Origin: Parapedobacter tibetensis
Lineage (GTDB): Bacteria; Bacteroidota; Bacteroidia; Sphingobacteriales; Sphingobacteriaceae
Assembly: GCF_024643205.1 (NCBI RefSeq)
Contig: NZ_JAMKQJ010000001.1
Coordinates: forward strand, 124,001-188,000
Direction: 5' to 3'
Length of the DNA stretch: 64,000 bases
The notes below the pieces were generated by a model. It was not told the DNA's origin and searched no databases. It worked only from the letters and a program-made list of their open reading frames with translations. A program made the translations under genes and the position numbers. Numbering within the stretch: position 1 is the stretch's first letter; each line of letters starts with the position of its first letter. Shown piece after piece: positions 41,113 through 50,859 of the stretch.

Positions 41113-41700
41113 TTACCCAATTTTTAGGGCCAATTCCTTACCATACATCATTTTGCGGAGGTTGTTGAGTGCATAACGCATTCTACCCAAAGCCGTATTG
41201 ATGCTCACATCGGTAACATCGGCGATTTCCTTAAAACTCATATCGCCATAATGGCGCATGATGAGCACTTCTTTTTGGTCATCTGGAAGAAGCTGTATCA
41301 TTCTCCTCAGGTCTCTGTGAGTTTGTTCTCTGATTATTCGTGCTTCCGCACTTTCATCGGCAAAGTGGAGCACATCGAAAATATCAAAGCCCTCACTGTT
41401 TACCACTACGGGTGTACGCCGTTCTTTCCGATAGTAATCGATCACCAAGTTGTGCGCAATACGCATCACCCAAGGTAAAAATTTACCCTCTTCGTTATAA
41501 CGGCCACCGCGAAGCGTGTTGATTACCTTGATAAAGGTATCTTGGAAAATATCCTCCGCAAGGTAACTGTCCTTCACCAATAAATAAATGGATGTGTATA
41601 TTTTAGATTTATATCGATCTATCAAAACCTCCAGACCCACCTCATCTCCAGATATATAAAGACGGATGAGTTCTTGGTCTGTCTTTTGTTTAAGCTTCAT
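41113..41700 (-). CDS. ECF-type RNA polymerase sigma factor
   Basis: A 195-residue sigma factor. Region 2 is YKSKIYTSIYLLVKDSYLAE then DIFQDTFIKVINTL near residue 30, with RIAHNLVIDYYRKERRTP as the end of the domain. Region 4 is IQLLPDDQKEVLIMRHYGDM then SFKEIADVTDVSINTALGRM near residue 140. No anti-sigma factor or FecR-like gene is next to it, so its control is not local. It has its own 362-base upstream gap and no obvious promoter. Confidence 0.93.
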   Translation of the reverse strand: MKLKQKTDQELIRLYISGDEVGLEVLIDRYKSKIYTSIYLLVKDSYLAEDIFQDTFIKVINTLRGGRYNEEGKFLPWVMRIAHNLVIDYYRKERRTPVVVNSEGFDIFDVLHFADESAEARIIREQTHRDLRRMIQLLPDDQKEVLIMRHYGDMSFKEIADVTDVSINTALGRMRYALNNLRKMMYGKELALKIG

Positions 41701-42062
41701 AATACGCTACTTTCGCTTTACTATTTTCAACAAATAAGTAATTTTTTCTCTTGTAGTCGTATTTCCTATAATCGCTCTCCTATTAATAGTTTTGTTAAAA
41801 ACAAAAAATAATACTGGTCACAGTATTTGTCAAAAAAAGACAAAATTTTCAGAAAATCAAAGCTTTTGTTTTAATTTAATATTACTAAAGCTAAAAAGCA
41901 GTTCTTTTGTAACAAAGATTATCATCAAAACCACTGTTACGGCAACACACCAATTAGTCTCTACAGATGGAGCGCTAATCCTTCCTTATGCATTCAATGG
42001 CAACACCAAACCCCGCCCCTATACAGAAACGGGGGGTTATATGAATGAAATAAAATCGCTTG
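41701..42062. other. Gene-free gap between the ECF sigma gene and glyA
   Basis: This 362-base region contains the upstream side of the sigma gene and the end of the glyA transcript. The only structure I see is a hairpin at 42009-42038 (AACCCC with GGGGTT, loop of about 18) that could end the glyA transcript; its tail is only weakly U-rich. The plus-strand open frame here runs on into glyA and looks spurious. Confidence 0.45.
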
Positions 42063-43334
42063 CTATTTATACAATGGATATTCCGCCATCATACTATTTA
42101 CTTTTTTGTGAATCTTTTCCAACTTCGTGTCGTCTTCGTGTTTCAACAACGCCAAATCGATGAGTTCTGCGATTTCTAACATCTGTTCTTCTTTGAGTCC
42201 ACGTGTAGTGATAGCAGCTGTACCCAAGCGGATGCCCGATGTCACGAATGGTGACTTATCATCAAATGGCACCATGTTCTTGTTGATGGTGATACCAGCT
42301 TTGCCAAGCGTTGCTTCAGCGGCCTTACCGCTAATTCCTTTATTGCGGAGGTCAATCAGCATCAAGTGATTGTCCGTCCCACCGGAAATGATTTTGTAAT
42401 CTTTATTGACAAAGGCTTGCGCTAAAGTGGCTGCATTTTTCTTCACTTGGATGATGTATTTCATATAGTCTTTACTGAGCGCTTCACCGAAAGCGATGGC
42501 TTTGGCAGCAATGATATGCTCCAAGGGGCCGCCCTGCGTACCGGGAAACACGGCCAAATCCAGCAAAGACGTGATACTCCGTATTTCGCCTTTAGGTGTT
42601 TTGATGCCCCAAGGGTTTTCGAAATCCTTACCCACCATAATGAGGCCACCGCGTGGACCTCGTAAGGTTTTATGGGTGGTGGTGGTCACCACATGGCAAT
42701 GCGGCAGCGGATCGTTGAGCAATCCACGGGCAATGAGTCCGGCTGGATGTGAAATATCGGCTAACACCAACGCTCCGATTTCATCGGCCACCCTACGTAT
42801 AAATGCGTAGTCCCAATCACGCGAATAGGCAGATGCACCGCAGATGATCACTTTCGGTTTTTCTTGTAGCGCTGTTTGCTCCAATTGTTTGTAGTCTATC
42901 AAACCCGTTTCCCTATCCACGCCATAGAATAATGGTCGGTAAAGCTTTCCGGAAAAATTGACGGGCGAGCCATGTGTAAGGTGCCCACCATGGGAGAGAT
43001 CGAAACCTAAAATCTTATCGCCGGGCTGTAAAAGCGCTAAAAAAACTGCGGCATTTGCCTGAGCTCCGGAATGTGGCTGCACATTTACCCACTCGGCATT
43101 GAAAAGTTCCTTGCCACGTTCGATGGCGATGGTCTCCACCTCATCCACCACTTCGCAACCGCCATAATAGCGTTTACCGGGCAAGCCTTCGGCATATTTA
43201 TTGGTCAATACCGAGCCAGCAGCCTCGAGTACCTGCTTACTTACAAAATTTTCAGATGCGATGAGTTCAATGCCTTCTTCCTGGCGTGCAAGTTCCTGAT
43301 CGATTAGCTTGAATAGGATTTTATCTCTTTTCAT
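42063..43334 (-). CDS. glyA: Serine hydroxymethyltransferase
   Basis: A 423-residue PLP enzyme that converts serine to glycine and loads tetrahydrofolate with a one-carbon unit. EGIELIASENFVSKQVLEAA at the N-terminus, GKRYYGGCEVVDEVE and VVTTTTHKTLRGPRGGLIM (PLP lysine near residue 229) are diagnostic. The C-terminal SPFVTSGIRLGTAAITTRGL is also intact. Full length. A well-matched promoter lies upstream (43370-43399). Confidence 0.98.
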   Translation of the reverse strand: MKRDKILFKLIDQELARQEEGIELIASENFVSKQVLEAAGSVLTNKYAEGLPGKRYYGGCEVVDEVETIAIERGKELFNAEWVNVQPHSGAQANAAVFLALLQPGDKILGFDLSHGGHLTHGSPVNFSGKLYRPLFYGVDRETGLIDYKQLEQTALQEKPKVIICGASAYSRDWDYAFIRRVADEIGALVLADISHPAGLIARGLLNDPLPHCHVVTTTTHKTLRGPRGGLIMVGKDFENPWGIKTPKGEIRSITSLLDLAVFPGTQGGPLEHIIAAKAIAFGEALSKDYMKYIIQVKKNAATLAQAFVNKDYKIISGGTDNHLMLIDLRNKGISGKAAEATLGKAGITINKNMVPFDDKSPFVTSGIRLGTAAITTRGLKEEQMLEIAELIDLALLKHEDDTKLEKIHKKVNSMMAEYPLYK

Positions 43335-43369
43335 TATGGTATCAAAGAATTGAATGTTAAAAAGTTGCG

Positions 43370-43399
43370 CAAAGATATGATTTTGAATATAATATTCAA
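43370..43399 (-). promoter_or_regulatory. Promoter of glyA
   Basis: On the minus strand TTG (43397-43399), a 19-base spacer and TATCTTTG (43370-43377): an exact fit to the Bacteroidetes consensus. The -33 box overlaps the stop codon of the upstream membrane protein gene. Confidence 0.75.
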
Positions 43400-43923
43400 C
43401 CTACCATCTCATTTTTGATGGTTTTAAGTGTAAGATCATAATGGTTTTCATCCATTTCCGCAATGTGAGCAAGCAGTATCGTACTCAAGTCCTTCGCACT
43501 CGCTGTAGCAGGTAAACCAGCCATGGCATTTCGGATGAGCGCAACTGTGTTGTCTTTGATCTGTGTGGTGACGGACCAAGCCGTATCGCTCACATAGAGC
43601 TGTTGCGTAATATTGTGTTGGTACTCCGAGCGAATTTCATTGAATAAAATGCGCTGGAAATCCACTGCACTCATATTGGGTTCAAGCAAACGCACCAATA
43701 GATGAGAAGGGTTGATACGCTCAATGAACAACACGATACGTTCATAAGCCTGCAACCGCAATGGTAGTAGCTCCTTTTTGAAATCACGGTTTATATCCAA
43801 CGATTTCAATCGAAAAACATGGTTGTTATACTTGGGCCAAAAAAACCAATTGGCCATACCCACTACCACACTTCCTGCCAATATGTACTTGATGAGGTCA
43901 ACTAAAAACGCAATAATATCCAT
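43396..43923 (-). CDS. Hypothetical protein with one N-terminal membrane helix
   Basis: A 175-residue protein. The N-terminus has a single hydrophobic segment (IKYILAGSVVVGMANWFFWP) followed by a soluble part with helices, for example LLPLRLQAYERIVLFIERIN and SVTTQIKDNTVALIRNAMAG. I recognise it only as a conserved-looking Bacteroidetes protein without a named domain. It lies upstream of glyA on the same strand, but glyA has its own promoter. It is divergent from the IscA-type gene. Confidence 0.75.
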   Translation of the reverse strand: MDIIAFLVDLIKYILAGSVVVGMANWFFWPKYNNHVFRLKSLDINRDFKKELLPLRLQAYERIVLFIERINPSHLLVRLLEPNMSAVDFQRILFNEIRSEYQHNITQQLYVSDTAWSVTTQIKDNTVALIRNAMAGLPATASAKDLSTILLAHIAEMDENHYDLTLKTIKNEMVG

Positions 43924-43995
43924 TTGTAATGTTTATGATAATTGTTTGAGGAACGTAAAAATCTATAATGCTTCACAAAAGTGGGTATTTTTATG

Positions 43996-44003
43996 TATTT
44001 TTG
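43996..44003 (+). promoter_or_regulatory. -7 box TATTTTTG upstream of the IscA-type gene
   Basis: An exact TAnnTTTG match 30 bases before the ATG at 44034. Confidence 0.5.
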
Positions 44004-44033
44004 TATGGTTAGAAGTTATTTATTTCAAACAAT

Positions 44034-44387
44034 ATGAGTACAGATACCCTTTCACCAACAGCACCAGTAACCTTGACAGCAGGAGCCATCAAAGAGCTCA
44101 AAAAGTTAAAGGAGCAACAGGAAATAGCAGACGATTTCGGATTGCGGGTAGGCGTTGAGGGCGGCGGATGTGCCGGAATGAACTATATATTGGGTTTTGA
44201 TCAAAAAAAAGAGGGTGACTCAGAATACGAGATTGGGGGCATCCGGATTTTCATGAACAAAGCGCACGGATTGTACCTTGCCGGCATGGAAATTGATTTC
44301 AAGAGCGGTTTGGATGCCCGCGGATTCACCTTCAATAATCCAAATGCAGAGAAAACCTGTGGTTGCGGGACGTCATTTTCTGCATAA
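44034..44387 (+). CDS. Iron-sulfur cluster assembly protein, HesB/IscA/SufA type
   Basis: A 117-residue A-type carrier. The three conserved cysteines are in VGVEGGGCAGMNYILGFD near residue 42 and TCGCGTSFSA near the C-terminus (Cys-X-Cys). The N-terminal VTLTAGAIKELKKLKEQQE is typical. It passes Fe-S clusters to target enzymes. No suf or isc genes lie beside it, so it stands alone here. Confidence 0.94.
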   Translation: MSTDTLSPTAPVTLTAGAIKELKKLKEQQEIADDFGLRVGVEGGGCAGMNYILGFDQKKEGDSEYEIGGIRIFMNKAHGLYLAGMEIDFKSGLDARGFTFNNPNAEKTCGCGTSFSA

Positions 44388-44698
44388 CTACCAAAATCAT
44401 CATCGCCATTTTTCTATGTTCACCTTGATATAACCGCTTCGAAATAGGTGGGGGTGGCTATTCATGATTGGACAGCACCTTATGGATTATACGTGTGTTG
44501 TTAACCAATCGAGGAAATTAATATCAGAAGACTACCAGCTGTTTCTCCATCCTCATCCCCGTTTTATTCTTTTACCTCCCTTTCACCTTTCACCTTTATT
44601 ACCTATCTTTGCATCCTCATTTTCATTAGCATAAATAGCTTTTTAGCGCAATAGAGCGATCTCAATAAATCGGGAATGGTGTTGCAGACAAAACATTG
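44388..44698 (+). other. Gap of 311 bases with the ileS promoter
   Basis: A TATCTTTG box (44604-44611) gives a leader of about 80 bases before ileS. I looked for a T-box-like leader (long stem plus terminator and a conserved AGGGTGG-type bulge) and saw none. The stretch from 44400 to 44590 is low-complexity pyrimidine-rich in places and holds no gene. Confidence 0.5.
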
Positions 44699-47600
44699 AT
44701 GTACAAGGAATATAAACAGCTTAATCTGCCCGAAATCGGCAAAGAAATATTGGCTCATTGGCGAGCTGCAAATATCTTTGAAAAAAGTATCAGTTCTCGT
44801 CCCGAAAATAAGCCTTATACCTTTTACGAAGGGCCGCCATCAGCCAACGGTATGCCGGGCATTCATCATGTGATGGCACGGGCCATCAAGGATATTTTCT
44901 GTCGGTATAAAACCCTGAAGGGCTATCAGGTAAGGCGTAAGGGCGGATGGGACACACATGGCCTCCCCATCGAGCTCGCTGTGGAGAAGACCTTGGGCAT
45001 CACTAAGGAAGATATCGGCAAAACGATATCCGTGACCGACTATAATGCAGCCTGCCGTAAGGAGGTGATGAAATACACGGATGTGTGGAATGACCTGACC
45101 GAAAAAATGGGTTATTGGGTAGATTTGGAAAATCCGTACGTCACTTATGAGAATGAGTACATCGAAACGCTGTGGTGGATATTGAAAGAACTCTACAACG
45201 AAAACTTGTTGTATAAAGGCTATACTATCCAACCCTATTCCCCCGCAGCCGGCACAGGACTTAGCTCACATGAGCTTAACCAGCCCGGAACATATAAACA
45301 AATCAAGGATACGACCATCGTTGCCCAGTTCCGCATCAAAAAGGACCAAGTACATCCATTGATGAGCATCTTGTTTGAGGAAGAAAACGAAGATACAGCA
45401 TTCCTTGCCTGGACAACCACCCCTTGGACATTGCCGGCCAACAGTGCGTTGGTCGTGGGCAAAACCATCCGCTATGTCAAGGTCCGCACATTCAACCCAT
45501 ACACGTTTGAACCAATAAATGTGGTGCTAGCTAAAGATTTGGTGGGCAAGTACTTTAAACCGGAAGGCCAAAGCGCCTCCTTCCAAGACTACAAAAGCGG
45601 TGACAAAATTATCCCATGGGAAATCCGAGCCGAATTTTCGGGAGTGGAATTACTTAACCTTCGCTACCACCAATTACTTCCTTATGTCACCAACGAAGAA
45701 TTGGAGCAAAAGGCATTCCGTGTCATTGCCGGGGATTTCGTGACTACCGAAGACGGTACGGGCATCGTACACTCATCGGCCACGTTTGGGGCGGATGACT
45801 TCCGGGTCAGCAAGGAAAATGATGTGCCGGGCGTATTTATAAAAGACGAAAATGGCAAAGACGCACCCATTGTAGATAAGCGGGGACGCTTTGTGAAGGA
45901 CATGGGCGAATTTGGCGGACGCTTTGTGAAAGAAGAATATTACAGTGACGAAGAACGTGCTGCCGAAAGTTTCAAACCTACGGATGTGCTTATCGCTATC
46001 AAGCTGAAAGAAGAAAATAAAGCTTTTGAAGTAAAGAAATACGAACATAGTTACCCCCACTGCTGGCGGACAGACAAACCTGTATTGTATTATCCGTTAG
46101 ACAGTTGGTTTATCCGCACCACAGCGGTAAAAGAAGAGTTGGTAGCGCTCAACAAAACCATCAACTGGAAGCCCGAGGCTACTGGTACAGGCCGTTTTGG
46201 CAATTGGCTGGAAAATCTCGTGGATTGGAATCTTTCGCGTTCCCGGTATTGGGGTACACCGCTGCCCATCTGGCGCAGTGAAGATGAAAACGAAGAAATC
46301 TGCATCGGGTCCATTGATGAACTGAAATCGAAAATCGAGCGTAGCTTGGCTTCGGACTTGCTCAGCGAAGCTGAAAAAGCCAAGCTTCAAGCATACTTGG
46401 ATAAATTCGACACGAACCAATTGGATTTGCATCGCCCCTACGTAGACGATTTGGTATTGGTGTCTGATGCCGGGCAGAAACTATATCGTGAACCAGATCT
46501 CATTGATGTATGGTTTGATAGTGGTGCCATGCCGTTTGCCCAATGGGGGTTAGACAAGGAGAAACTAGCCGCTGGTAGCGAAACACCATTCAATGCGGGT
46601 TTTGAGGGAGCCTATCCGGCTGATTTCATTGCTGAAGGCGTAGATCAAACCAGGGGATGGTTTTTTACGTTACATGCCATTTCCACGATGTTGAGACGCT
46701 CAGTAGCGTTCAAAAACGTGGTGTCTAATGGCTTGGTATTAGATAAGAACGGCAATAAAATGTCAAAGCGCTTGGGCAATGCCGTGGATCCATTCACGAC
46801 TATCGAAAAATATAGTGCCGATGCCACCCGGTGGTACATGATCAGTAACGCTTCACCTTGGGACAATCTCAAATTCAACGAACAGGGGCTCGATGAAGTA
46901 CGCCGCAAATTTTTCGGTACACTGTACAATACTTATGCGTTCTTTGCCTTATATGCGAATATCGATAAGTTTGCTTATCAGGAAGCCGATTTATCCACCG
47001 AATCCCGTCCGGAAATAGATCGCTGGGTTATCTCCTTACTCAATAGCCTTACCAAGGAAGTGGATGGTTATTATGAGGACTTTGAGCCCACTAAAGCTGC
47101 TCGTGCCATACAGACGTTCGTAGATGAACACTTGAGCAATTGGTACGTACGTCTCAGCCGTAGGCGTTTCTGGAAAGGCGAGTACAGTGAAGACAAAATT
47201 TCGGCTTACCAAACCCTCTATACCTGCCTCAACACCATTGCCAAACTCATGGCACCTATAGCGCCGTTCTTCAGCGACCGGCTATATCTGGACTTAAACA
47301 ATGCAACGGGTAAGGAGCAGTCCGAATCAGTGCATCTGGCGGATTTTCCTGTGTACCAGGGGAACTTGGTAGACCAGGGGCTGGAAGAACGGATGGCCTT
47401 AGCGCAAGATATCTCTTCACTCACCCTGTCATTACGTAAGAAAACGGGCATCAACGTACGGCAACCACTCAACAAAATATTGCTCCCGGTGCTGGATGAC
47501 AAGTTCCGCAACAACGTGAATAACGTGAAGGAGCTGATTCTCTCGGAAACTAACATCAAGGAAATTGAGTTTATTACCGATACTTCGGGTATCATCAAAA

Positions 47601-48112
47601 AGAAGATAAAACCAAATTTCAAAACCCTTGGCCCAAAAGTGGGTAAGGACATGAAGTTGGTGGCCAATGCCATCCAGGCATTCACACCGGAAGACATTGC
47701 CACCTTGGAGCGTGAAGGAAAAGTTTCCATCCCCAATACGCAATATGCGATACAGCTGAGTGATGTGGAAATCATCGCTGAAGACGTTGCTGGATGGCAA
47801 GTGGCAAATTTGGGCGGGCTTACGGTCGCACTCGATGTGAATATCACGCCTGAGTTGAAAAACGAAGGCATCTCCCGCGAATTGGTAAACCGTATTCAAA
47901 ACATCCGCAAAGAGCGCGGGTTTGAAGTGACCGACCGGATAAGGGTGAGTTTGAGCAACATCCCTGACATTGCTGCCGCAACGAAAGATAATTTATCTTA
48001 TATTCGCACCGAGATATTGGCAGACTCTTTGATATTTGAGGATAGCCTTGCTATGGGTGATACCATAGAGATAGCTGAAAAGGAATTGAATGTATTAATC
48101 GAAAAAGTGTGA
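44699..48112 (+). CDS. ileS: Isoleucyl-tRNA synthetase
   Basis: A 1137-residue class I synthetase that charges tRNA-Ile. The HIGH-type motif appears as PSANGMPGIHHVMARAIKDI near residue 45-64, and the KMSKS motif as GNKMSKRLGNAVDP near residue 687. The editing domain lies between them (DTAFLAWTTTPWTLPANSAL near 240). Its length and HIGH variant place it in the longer bacterial/eukaryotic-like IleS type, which is often mupirocin-insensitive; that trait is inferred from the type, not shown. It heads a probable operon with the DksA-like and lspA genes. Confidence 0.97.
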   Translation: MYKEYKQLNLPEIGKEILAHWRAANIFEKSISSRPENKPYTFYEGPPSANGMPGIHHVMARAIKDIFCRYKTLKGYQVRRKGGWDTHGLPIELAVEKTLGITKEDIGKTISVTDYNAACRKEVMKYTDVWNDLTEKMGYWVDLENPYVTYENEYIETLWWILKELYNENLLYKGYTIQPYSPAAGTGLSSHELNQPGTYKQIKDTTIVAQFRIKKDQVHPLMSILFEEENEDTAFLAWTTTPWTLPANSALVVGKTIRYVKVRTFNPYTFEPINVVLAKDLVGKYFKPEGQSASFQDYKSGDKIIPWEIRAEFSGVELLNLRYHQLLPYVTNEELEQKAFRVIAGDFVTTEDGTGIVHSSATFGADDFRVSKENDVPGVFIKDENGKDAPIVDKRGRFVKDMGEFGGRFVKEEYYSDEERAAESFKPTDVLIAIKLKEENKAFEVKKYEHSYPHCWRTDKPVLYYPLDSWFIRTTAVKEELVALNKTINWKPEATGTGRFGNWLENLVDWNLSRSRYWGTPLPIWRSEDENEEICIGSIDELKSKIERSLASDLLSEAEKAKLQAYLDKFDTNQLDLHRPYVDDLVLVSDAGQKLYREPDLIDVWFDSGAMPFAQWGLDKEKLAAGSETPFNAGFEGAYPADFIAEGVDQTRGWFFTLHAISTMLRRSVAFKNVVSNGLVLDKNGNKMSKRLGNAVDPFTTIEKYSADATRWYMISNASPWDNLKFNEQGLDEVRRKFFGTLYNTYAFFALYANIDKFAYQEADLSTESRPEIDRWVISLLNSLTKEVDGYYEDFEPTKAARAIQTFVDEHLSNWYVRLSRRRFWKGEYSEDKISAYQTLYTCLNTIAKLMAPIAPFFSDRLYLDLNNATGKEQSESVHLADFPVYQGNLVDQGLEERMALAQDISSLTLSLRKKTGINVRQPLNKILLPVLDDKFRNNVNNVKELILSETNIKEIEFITDTSGIIKKKIKPNFKTLGPKVGKDMKLVANAIQAFTPEDIATLEREGKVSIPNTQYAIQLSDVEIIAEDVAGWQVANLGGLTVALDVNITPELKNEGISRELVNRIQNIRKERGFEVTDRIRVSLSNIPDIAAATKDNLSYIRTEILADSLIFEDSLAMGDTIEIAEKELNVLIEKV

Positions 48113-48116
48113 AATT

Positions 48117-48503
48117 ATGGCAAATAATAGCGAAAAAACACGGTATAGTGATGTGGAATTACAGGAATTCAAAGGAATCATCTTGGAGAAACTCCGTGTG
48201 GCCAAAGAGGAATTATCTGCATTGACCAAGTCATTGAACAGCAGCAATGCCAATGGCACTGACGATACAGCAGGCACGTTCAAGACATTGGAAGATGGTT
48301 CTGCTACATTGGAGAAAGAACAAACCAATCAGTTGGCTGCACGCCAAAAGAAATTCATTGATAATTTGGAAGCAGCTTTGGTGCGAATCGAAAACAAAAC
48401 TTATGGTATTTGCCGCGAAACGGGCAAACTCATCCAAAAAGAACGTCTCCGTGCTGTACCTCACACCACATTGAGTATGGAAGCCAAATTGAAACAGTAT
48501 TAA
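48117..48503 (+). CDS. TraR/DksA-like protein lacking the zinc finger cysteines
   Basis: A 128-residue protein. The coiled-coil part (LEKEQTNQLAARQKKFIDNL, then EAALVRIENKTYGICRETGK) and the end LIQKERLRAVPHTTLSMEAK match the DksA/TraR family that binds RNA polymerase in the secondary channel. Of the usual four zinc cysteines only one remains (Cys109 in YGICRETGK). This seems normal for a Bacteroidetes subgroup. It starts 4 bases after ileS and lies 25 bases before lspA. Confidence 0.88.
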   Translation: MANNSEKTRYSDVELQEFKGIILEKLRVAKEELSALTKSLNSSNANGTDDTAGTFKTLEDGSATLEKEQTNQLAARQKKFIDNLEAALVRIENKTYGICRETGKLIQKERLRAVPHTTLSMEAKLKQY

Positions 48504-48528
48504 CAAAGCTATCAGCTTTAGCTAAAAC

Positions 48529-49179
48529 ATGAAAGGCTATACCAAACCCTTTATACTGATTATATCAGTAATTCTGATAGACCAGCTTTCCAAGTTATGG
48601 ATCAAATTGAACATGACGCTTGGACAAGAGTACAACATCATTGGCGATTGGTTTATCATCCATTTTACTGAGAATAATGGCATGGCCTTCGGGCTTGAAT
48701 TTGGTGGCGAAGCAGGCAAGTTGGCGCTGTCTCTATTCCGTATAGCCGCGGTCATTGGCATTGGATACGGATTGCATTACATGGTCAAGAGGAAATACCA
48801 CCGTGGTTTTATCCTCAATGTGTCACTCATATTTGCCGGGGCATTAGGTAATATTATAGACTCCACACTGTATGGACTGATATTCAGTGAAAGTACTTGG
48901 TTTGAAACCGCTAAACTTTTTCCGGCCGAGGGTGGATACGCAAGTTTGCTCCATGGAAAAGTGGTAGACATGTTATACTTCCCCATTTTCAAAGGCAATT
49001 TTCCCTCATGGTTCCCAATATGGGGTGGCGAAGATTTCCTGTTTTTCAGACCAGTATTCAACATTGCTGATTCGGCCATCACCGTAGGTGTGATTCTTAT
49101 CCTATTCTATCAAAAACGCTATTTCAAGGAAGAGGTTCTAGAACCCGCAAGCTACAACAGCGAAGTCGTAGAAGATTAA
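48529..49179 (+). CDS. lspA: Lipoprotein signal peptidase (signal peptidase II)
   Basis: A 216-residue inner-membrane aspartyl protease that cleaves the signal peptides of lipoproteins. Four hydrophobic segments are visible. The catalytic aspartates are in AGALGNIIDSTLYG near residue 110 and PVFNIADSAITVGV near residue 182. It is about 50 residues longer than E. coli LspA, mostly because of an insert between the two active-site segments (SESTWFETAKLFPAEGGYAS and what follows). The window encodes several likely lipoproteins it would process. Confidence 0.95.
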   Translation: MKGYTKPFILIISVILIDQLSKLWIKLNMTLGQEYNIIGDWFIIHFTENNGMAFGLEFGGEAGKLALSLFRIAAVIGIGYGLHYMVKRKYHRGFILNVSLIFAGALGNIIDSTLYGLIFSESTWFETAKLFPAEGGYASLLHGKVVDMLYFPIFKGNFPSWFPIWGGEDFLFFRPVFNIADSAITVGVILILFYQKRYFKEEVLEPASYNSEVVED

Positions 49180-49219
49180 TGTTTTCCTATTATACGGTCA
49201 AAGACCACGCGACATTGAC

Positions 49220-50674
49220 TCAAACATCGTAGGTCGTTGAAGAAGTTTCTCCTCCTCTACCTGTCCAATTCGAGTGGAAAAACTCACCACGCGGTTTATC
49301 AACCCGTTCATAAGTATGGGCACCGAAATAATCACGCTGGGCCTGCAACAAATTAGCCGGCAGCCGCTCACAGCGGTAACCATCATAATAAATCAATCCA
49401 GCACTCAAGCAAGGCACCGGTATACCATTCGTAATTGCCGTAGCAACCACCTTTCTCCAACCGCTTTGAGCAGCCTGTATTTTCTCTTTGAAGAAATCAT
49501 CCAAAATCAAATTCTGCAAATCTGGATTGTTATCAAACGCCTCTTTGATTTTCCCCAAGAATGCCGATCGAATGATGCAGCCTTCGCGCCACATTAAGGC
49601 AATGCTACCATAATTCAGCTCCCACCCATATTCCTCGGCGGCCGCGACCATCATTTGATAGCCCTGTGCATAGGATATCACCTTAGCTGCATATAAGGCA
49701 TCACTTAGATCGTTGATGAAGGCTTGCCGATCTCCATCAAACGCGGGGGTAGGCCCATTCAGCACGTTAGACGCGGCCACACGTTCATTCTTCAAGGCCG
49801 AAAGGCAACGAGCAAATACAGATTCAGCAATTAGCGTAAGCGGAACACCCAACTCAAGCGCCACAGTGCCTGTCCACTTACCTGTTCCTTTTTGTCCGGC
49901 GGTATCTAGGATTTTGTCAACCATCGGTTGACCATCTTCATCTTTGAACGCCAGGATATCTCGCGTAATTTCAACCAAGTAGCTATCCAGCTCTCCTTCA
50001 TTCCATTCCTTAAATACCTCATGCATTTCATCAGGGGTCATGCCTAGCACCTCTTTCATCATGTGATAAATCTCATTAATCAACTGCATGTCGCCATATT
50101 CAATGCCGTTGTGCACCATCTTGACGAAATGCCCGGCACCACCATCCCCTACCCAATCACAGCACGGGGAACCATCTTCCACTTTAGCCGCAATGGCCTG
50201 GAATATCGGCTTCACGGCAGGCCATGCTGCTTTCGAGCCCCCTGGCATAATGGATGGGCCCAAGAGGGCTCCTTCCTCACCTCCGGATACACCAGTACCT
50301 ATAAAAAGTAGCTCCTTGCTCTCCACATATTTTGTCCGCCGTTCGGTATCCGGGAAATAGGAGTTACCACCATCAATAATAATGTCACCGGGTTCCAAAT
50401 GTGGAATGAGGAGCTCAATGAAGTCATCTACAGGTTTCCCGGCTTTGACCATCAACATAACCTTGCGGGGGCGTTTAAGCGATTGAATCAAATCCGTTAT
50501 GGAAGTCGCTCCATATATATTTTTGCCTTTCGCTCTACCATTGACAAAACGTGTTACCTTATCCACTGTACGGTTGTATGCCGTTACATGGAAACCTTTA
50601 CTCTCCATATTCAGAATGAGGTTCTCACCCATCACGGCGATACCTATGACGCCTATATCGGATATTTCTTGCAT
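49220..50674 (-). CDS. gnd: 6-phosphogluconate dehydrogenase, decarboxylating
   Basis: A 484-residue enzyme of the oxidative pentose phosphate pathway giving ribulose-5-phosphate and NADPH. IGVIGIAVMGENLILNMESK is the coenzyme loop. GDGGAGHFVKMVHNGIEYGD near residue 180 carries the catalytic Lys and the substrate His-Asn, and GTGKWTGTVALELGVPLTLI follows. The ATG at 50674 is preferred over the ATG at 50704, because a TAACTTTG promoter at 50713-50720 would place transcription start next to the upstream ATG. Full length. Confidence 0.97.
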   Translation of the reverse strand: MQEISDIGVIGIAVMGENLILNMESKGFHVTAYNRTVDKVTRFVNGRAKGKNIYGATSITDLIQSLKRPRKVMLMVKAGKPVDDFIELLIPHLEPGDIIIDGGNSYFPDTERRTKYVESKELLFIGTGVSGGEEGALLGPSIMPGGSKAAWPAVKPIFQAIAAKVEDGSPCCDWVGDGGAGHFVKMVHNGIEYGDMQLINEIYHMMKEVLGMTPDEMHEVFKEWNEGELDSYLVEITRDILAFKDEDGQPMVDKILDTAGQKGTGKWTGTVALELGVPLTLIAESVFARCLSALKNERVAASNVLNGPTPAFDGDRQAFINDLSDALYAAKVISYAQGYQMMVAAAEEYGWELNYGSIALMWREGCIIRSAFLGKIKEAFDNNPDLQNLILDDFFKEKIQAAQSGWRKVVATAITNGIPVPCLSAGLIYYDGYRCERLPANLLQAQRDYFGAHTYERVDKPRGEFFHSNWTGRGGETSSTTYDV

Positions 50675-50712
50675 AGTTAAGGTGTTAAATTCTTTGCTTT
50701 CCAATTCGTTCC

Positions 50713-50741
50713 CAAAGTTATACTTTACAGACTAAGAACAA
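50713..50741 (-). promoter_or_regulatory. Promoter of gnd
   Basis: On the minus strand TTG (50739-50741), an 18-base spacer and TAACTTTG (50713-50720), about 39 bases before the preferred start. Confidence 0.65.
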
Positions 50742-50859
50742 CTATAAAAGTGATGAAAATATTGTACTTTTATACATAGAGACTGGGGGATACAAAGAAA
50801 TCGTTTTTTGCAGCATTGTAAAGTAAAACGTACTTTAGCATTAAACAAACCAATATCAA

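Noticed and set aside
41792..42163. 123-residue plus-strand protein between the sigma factor and glyA genes
   Set aside because: Its composition is unlike a protein family, and its last third runs antisense into the glyA coding sequence.
44388..44698. T-box leader for ileS
   Set aside because: No specifier stem, conserved T-box bulge or competing terminator could be found; T-boxes are also not expected in this phylum.
47218..47871. Long minus-strand frame inside ileS
   Set aside because: A shadow of the ileS coding sequence: serine/threonine-rich reverse translation without family features.
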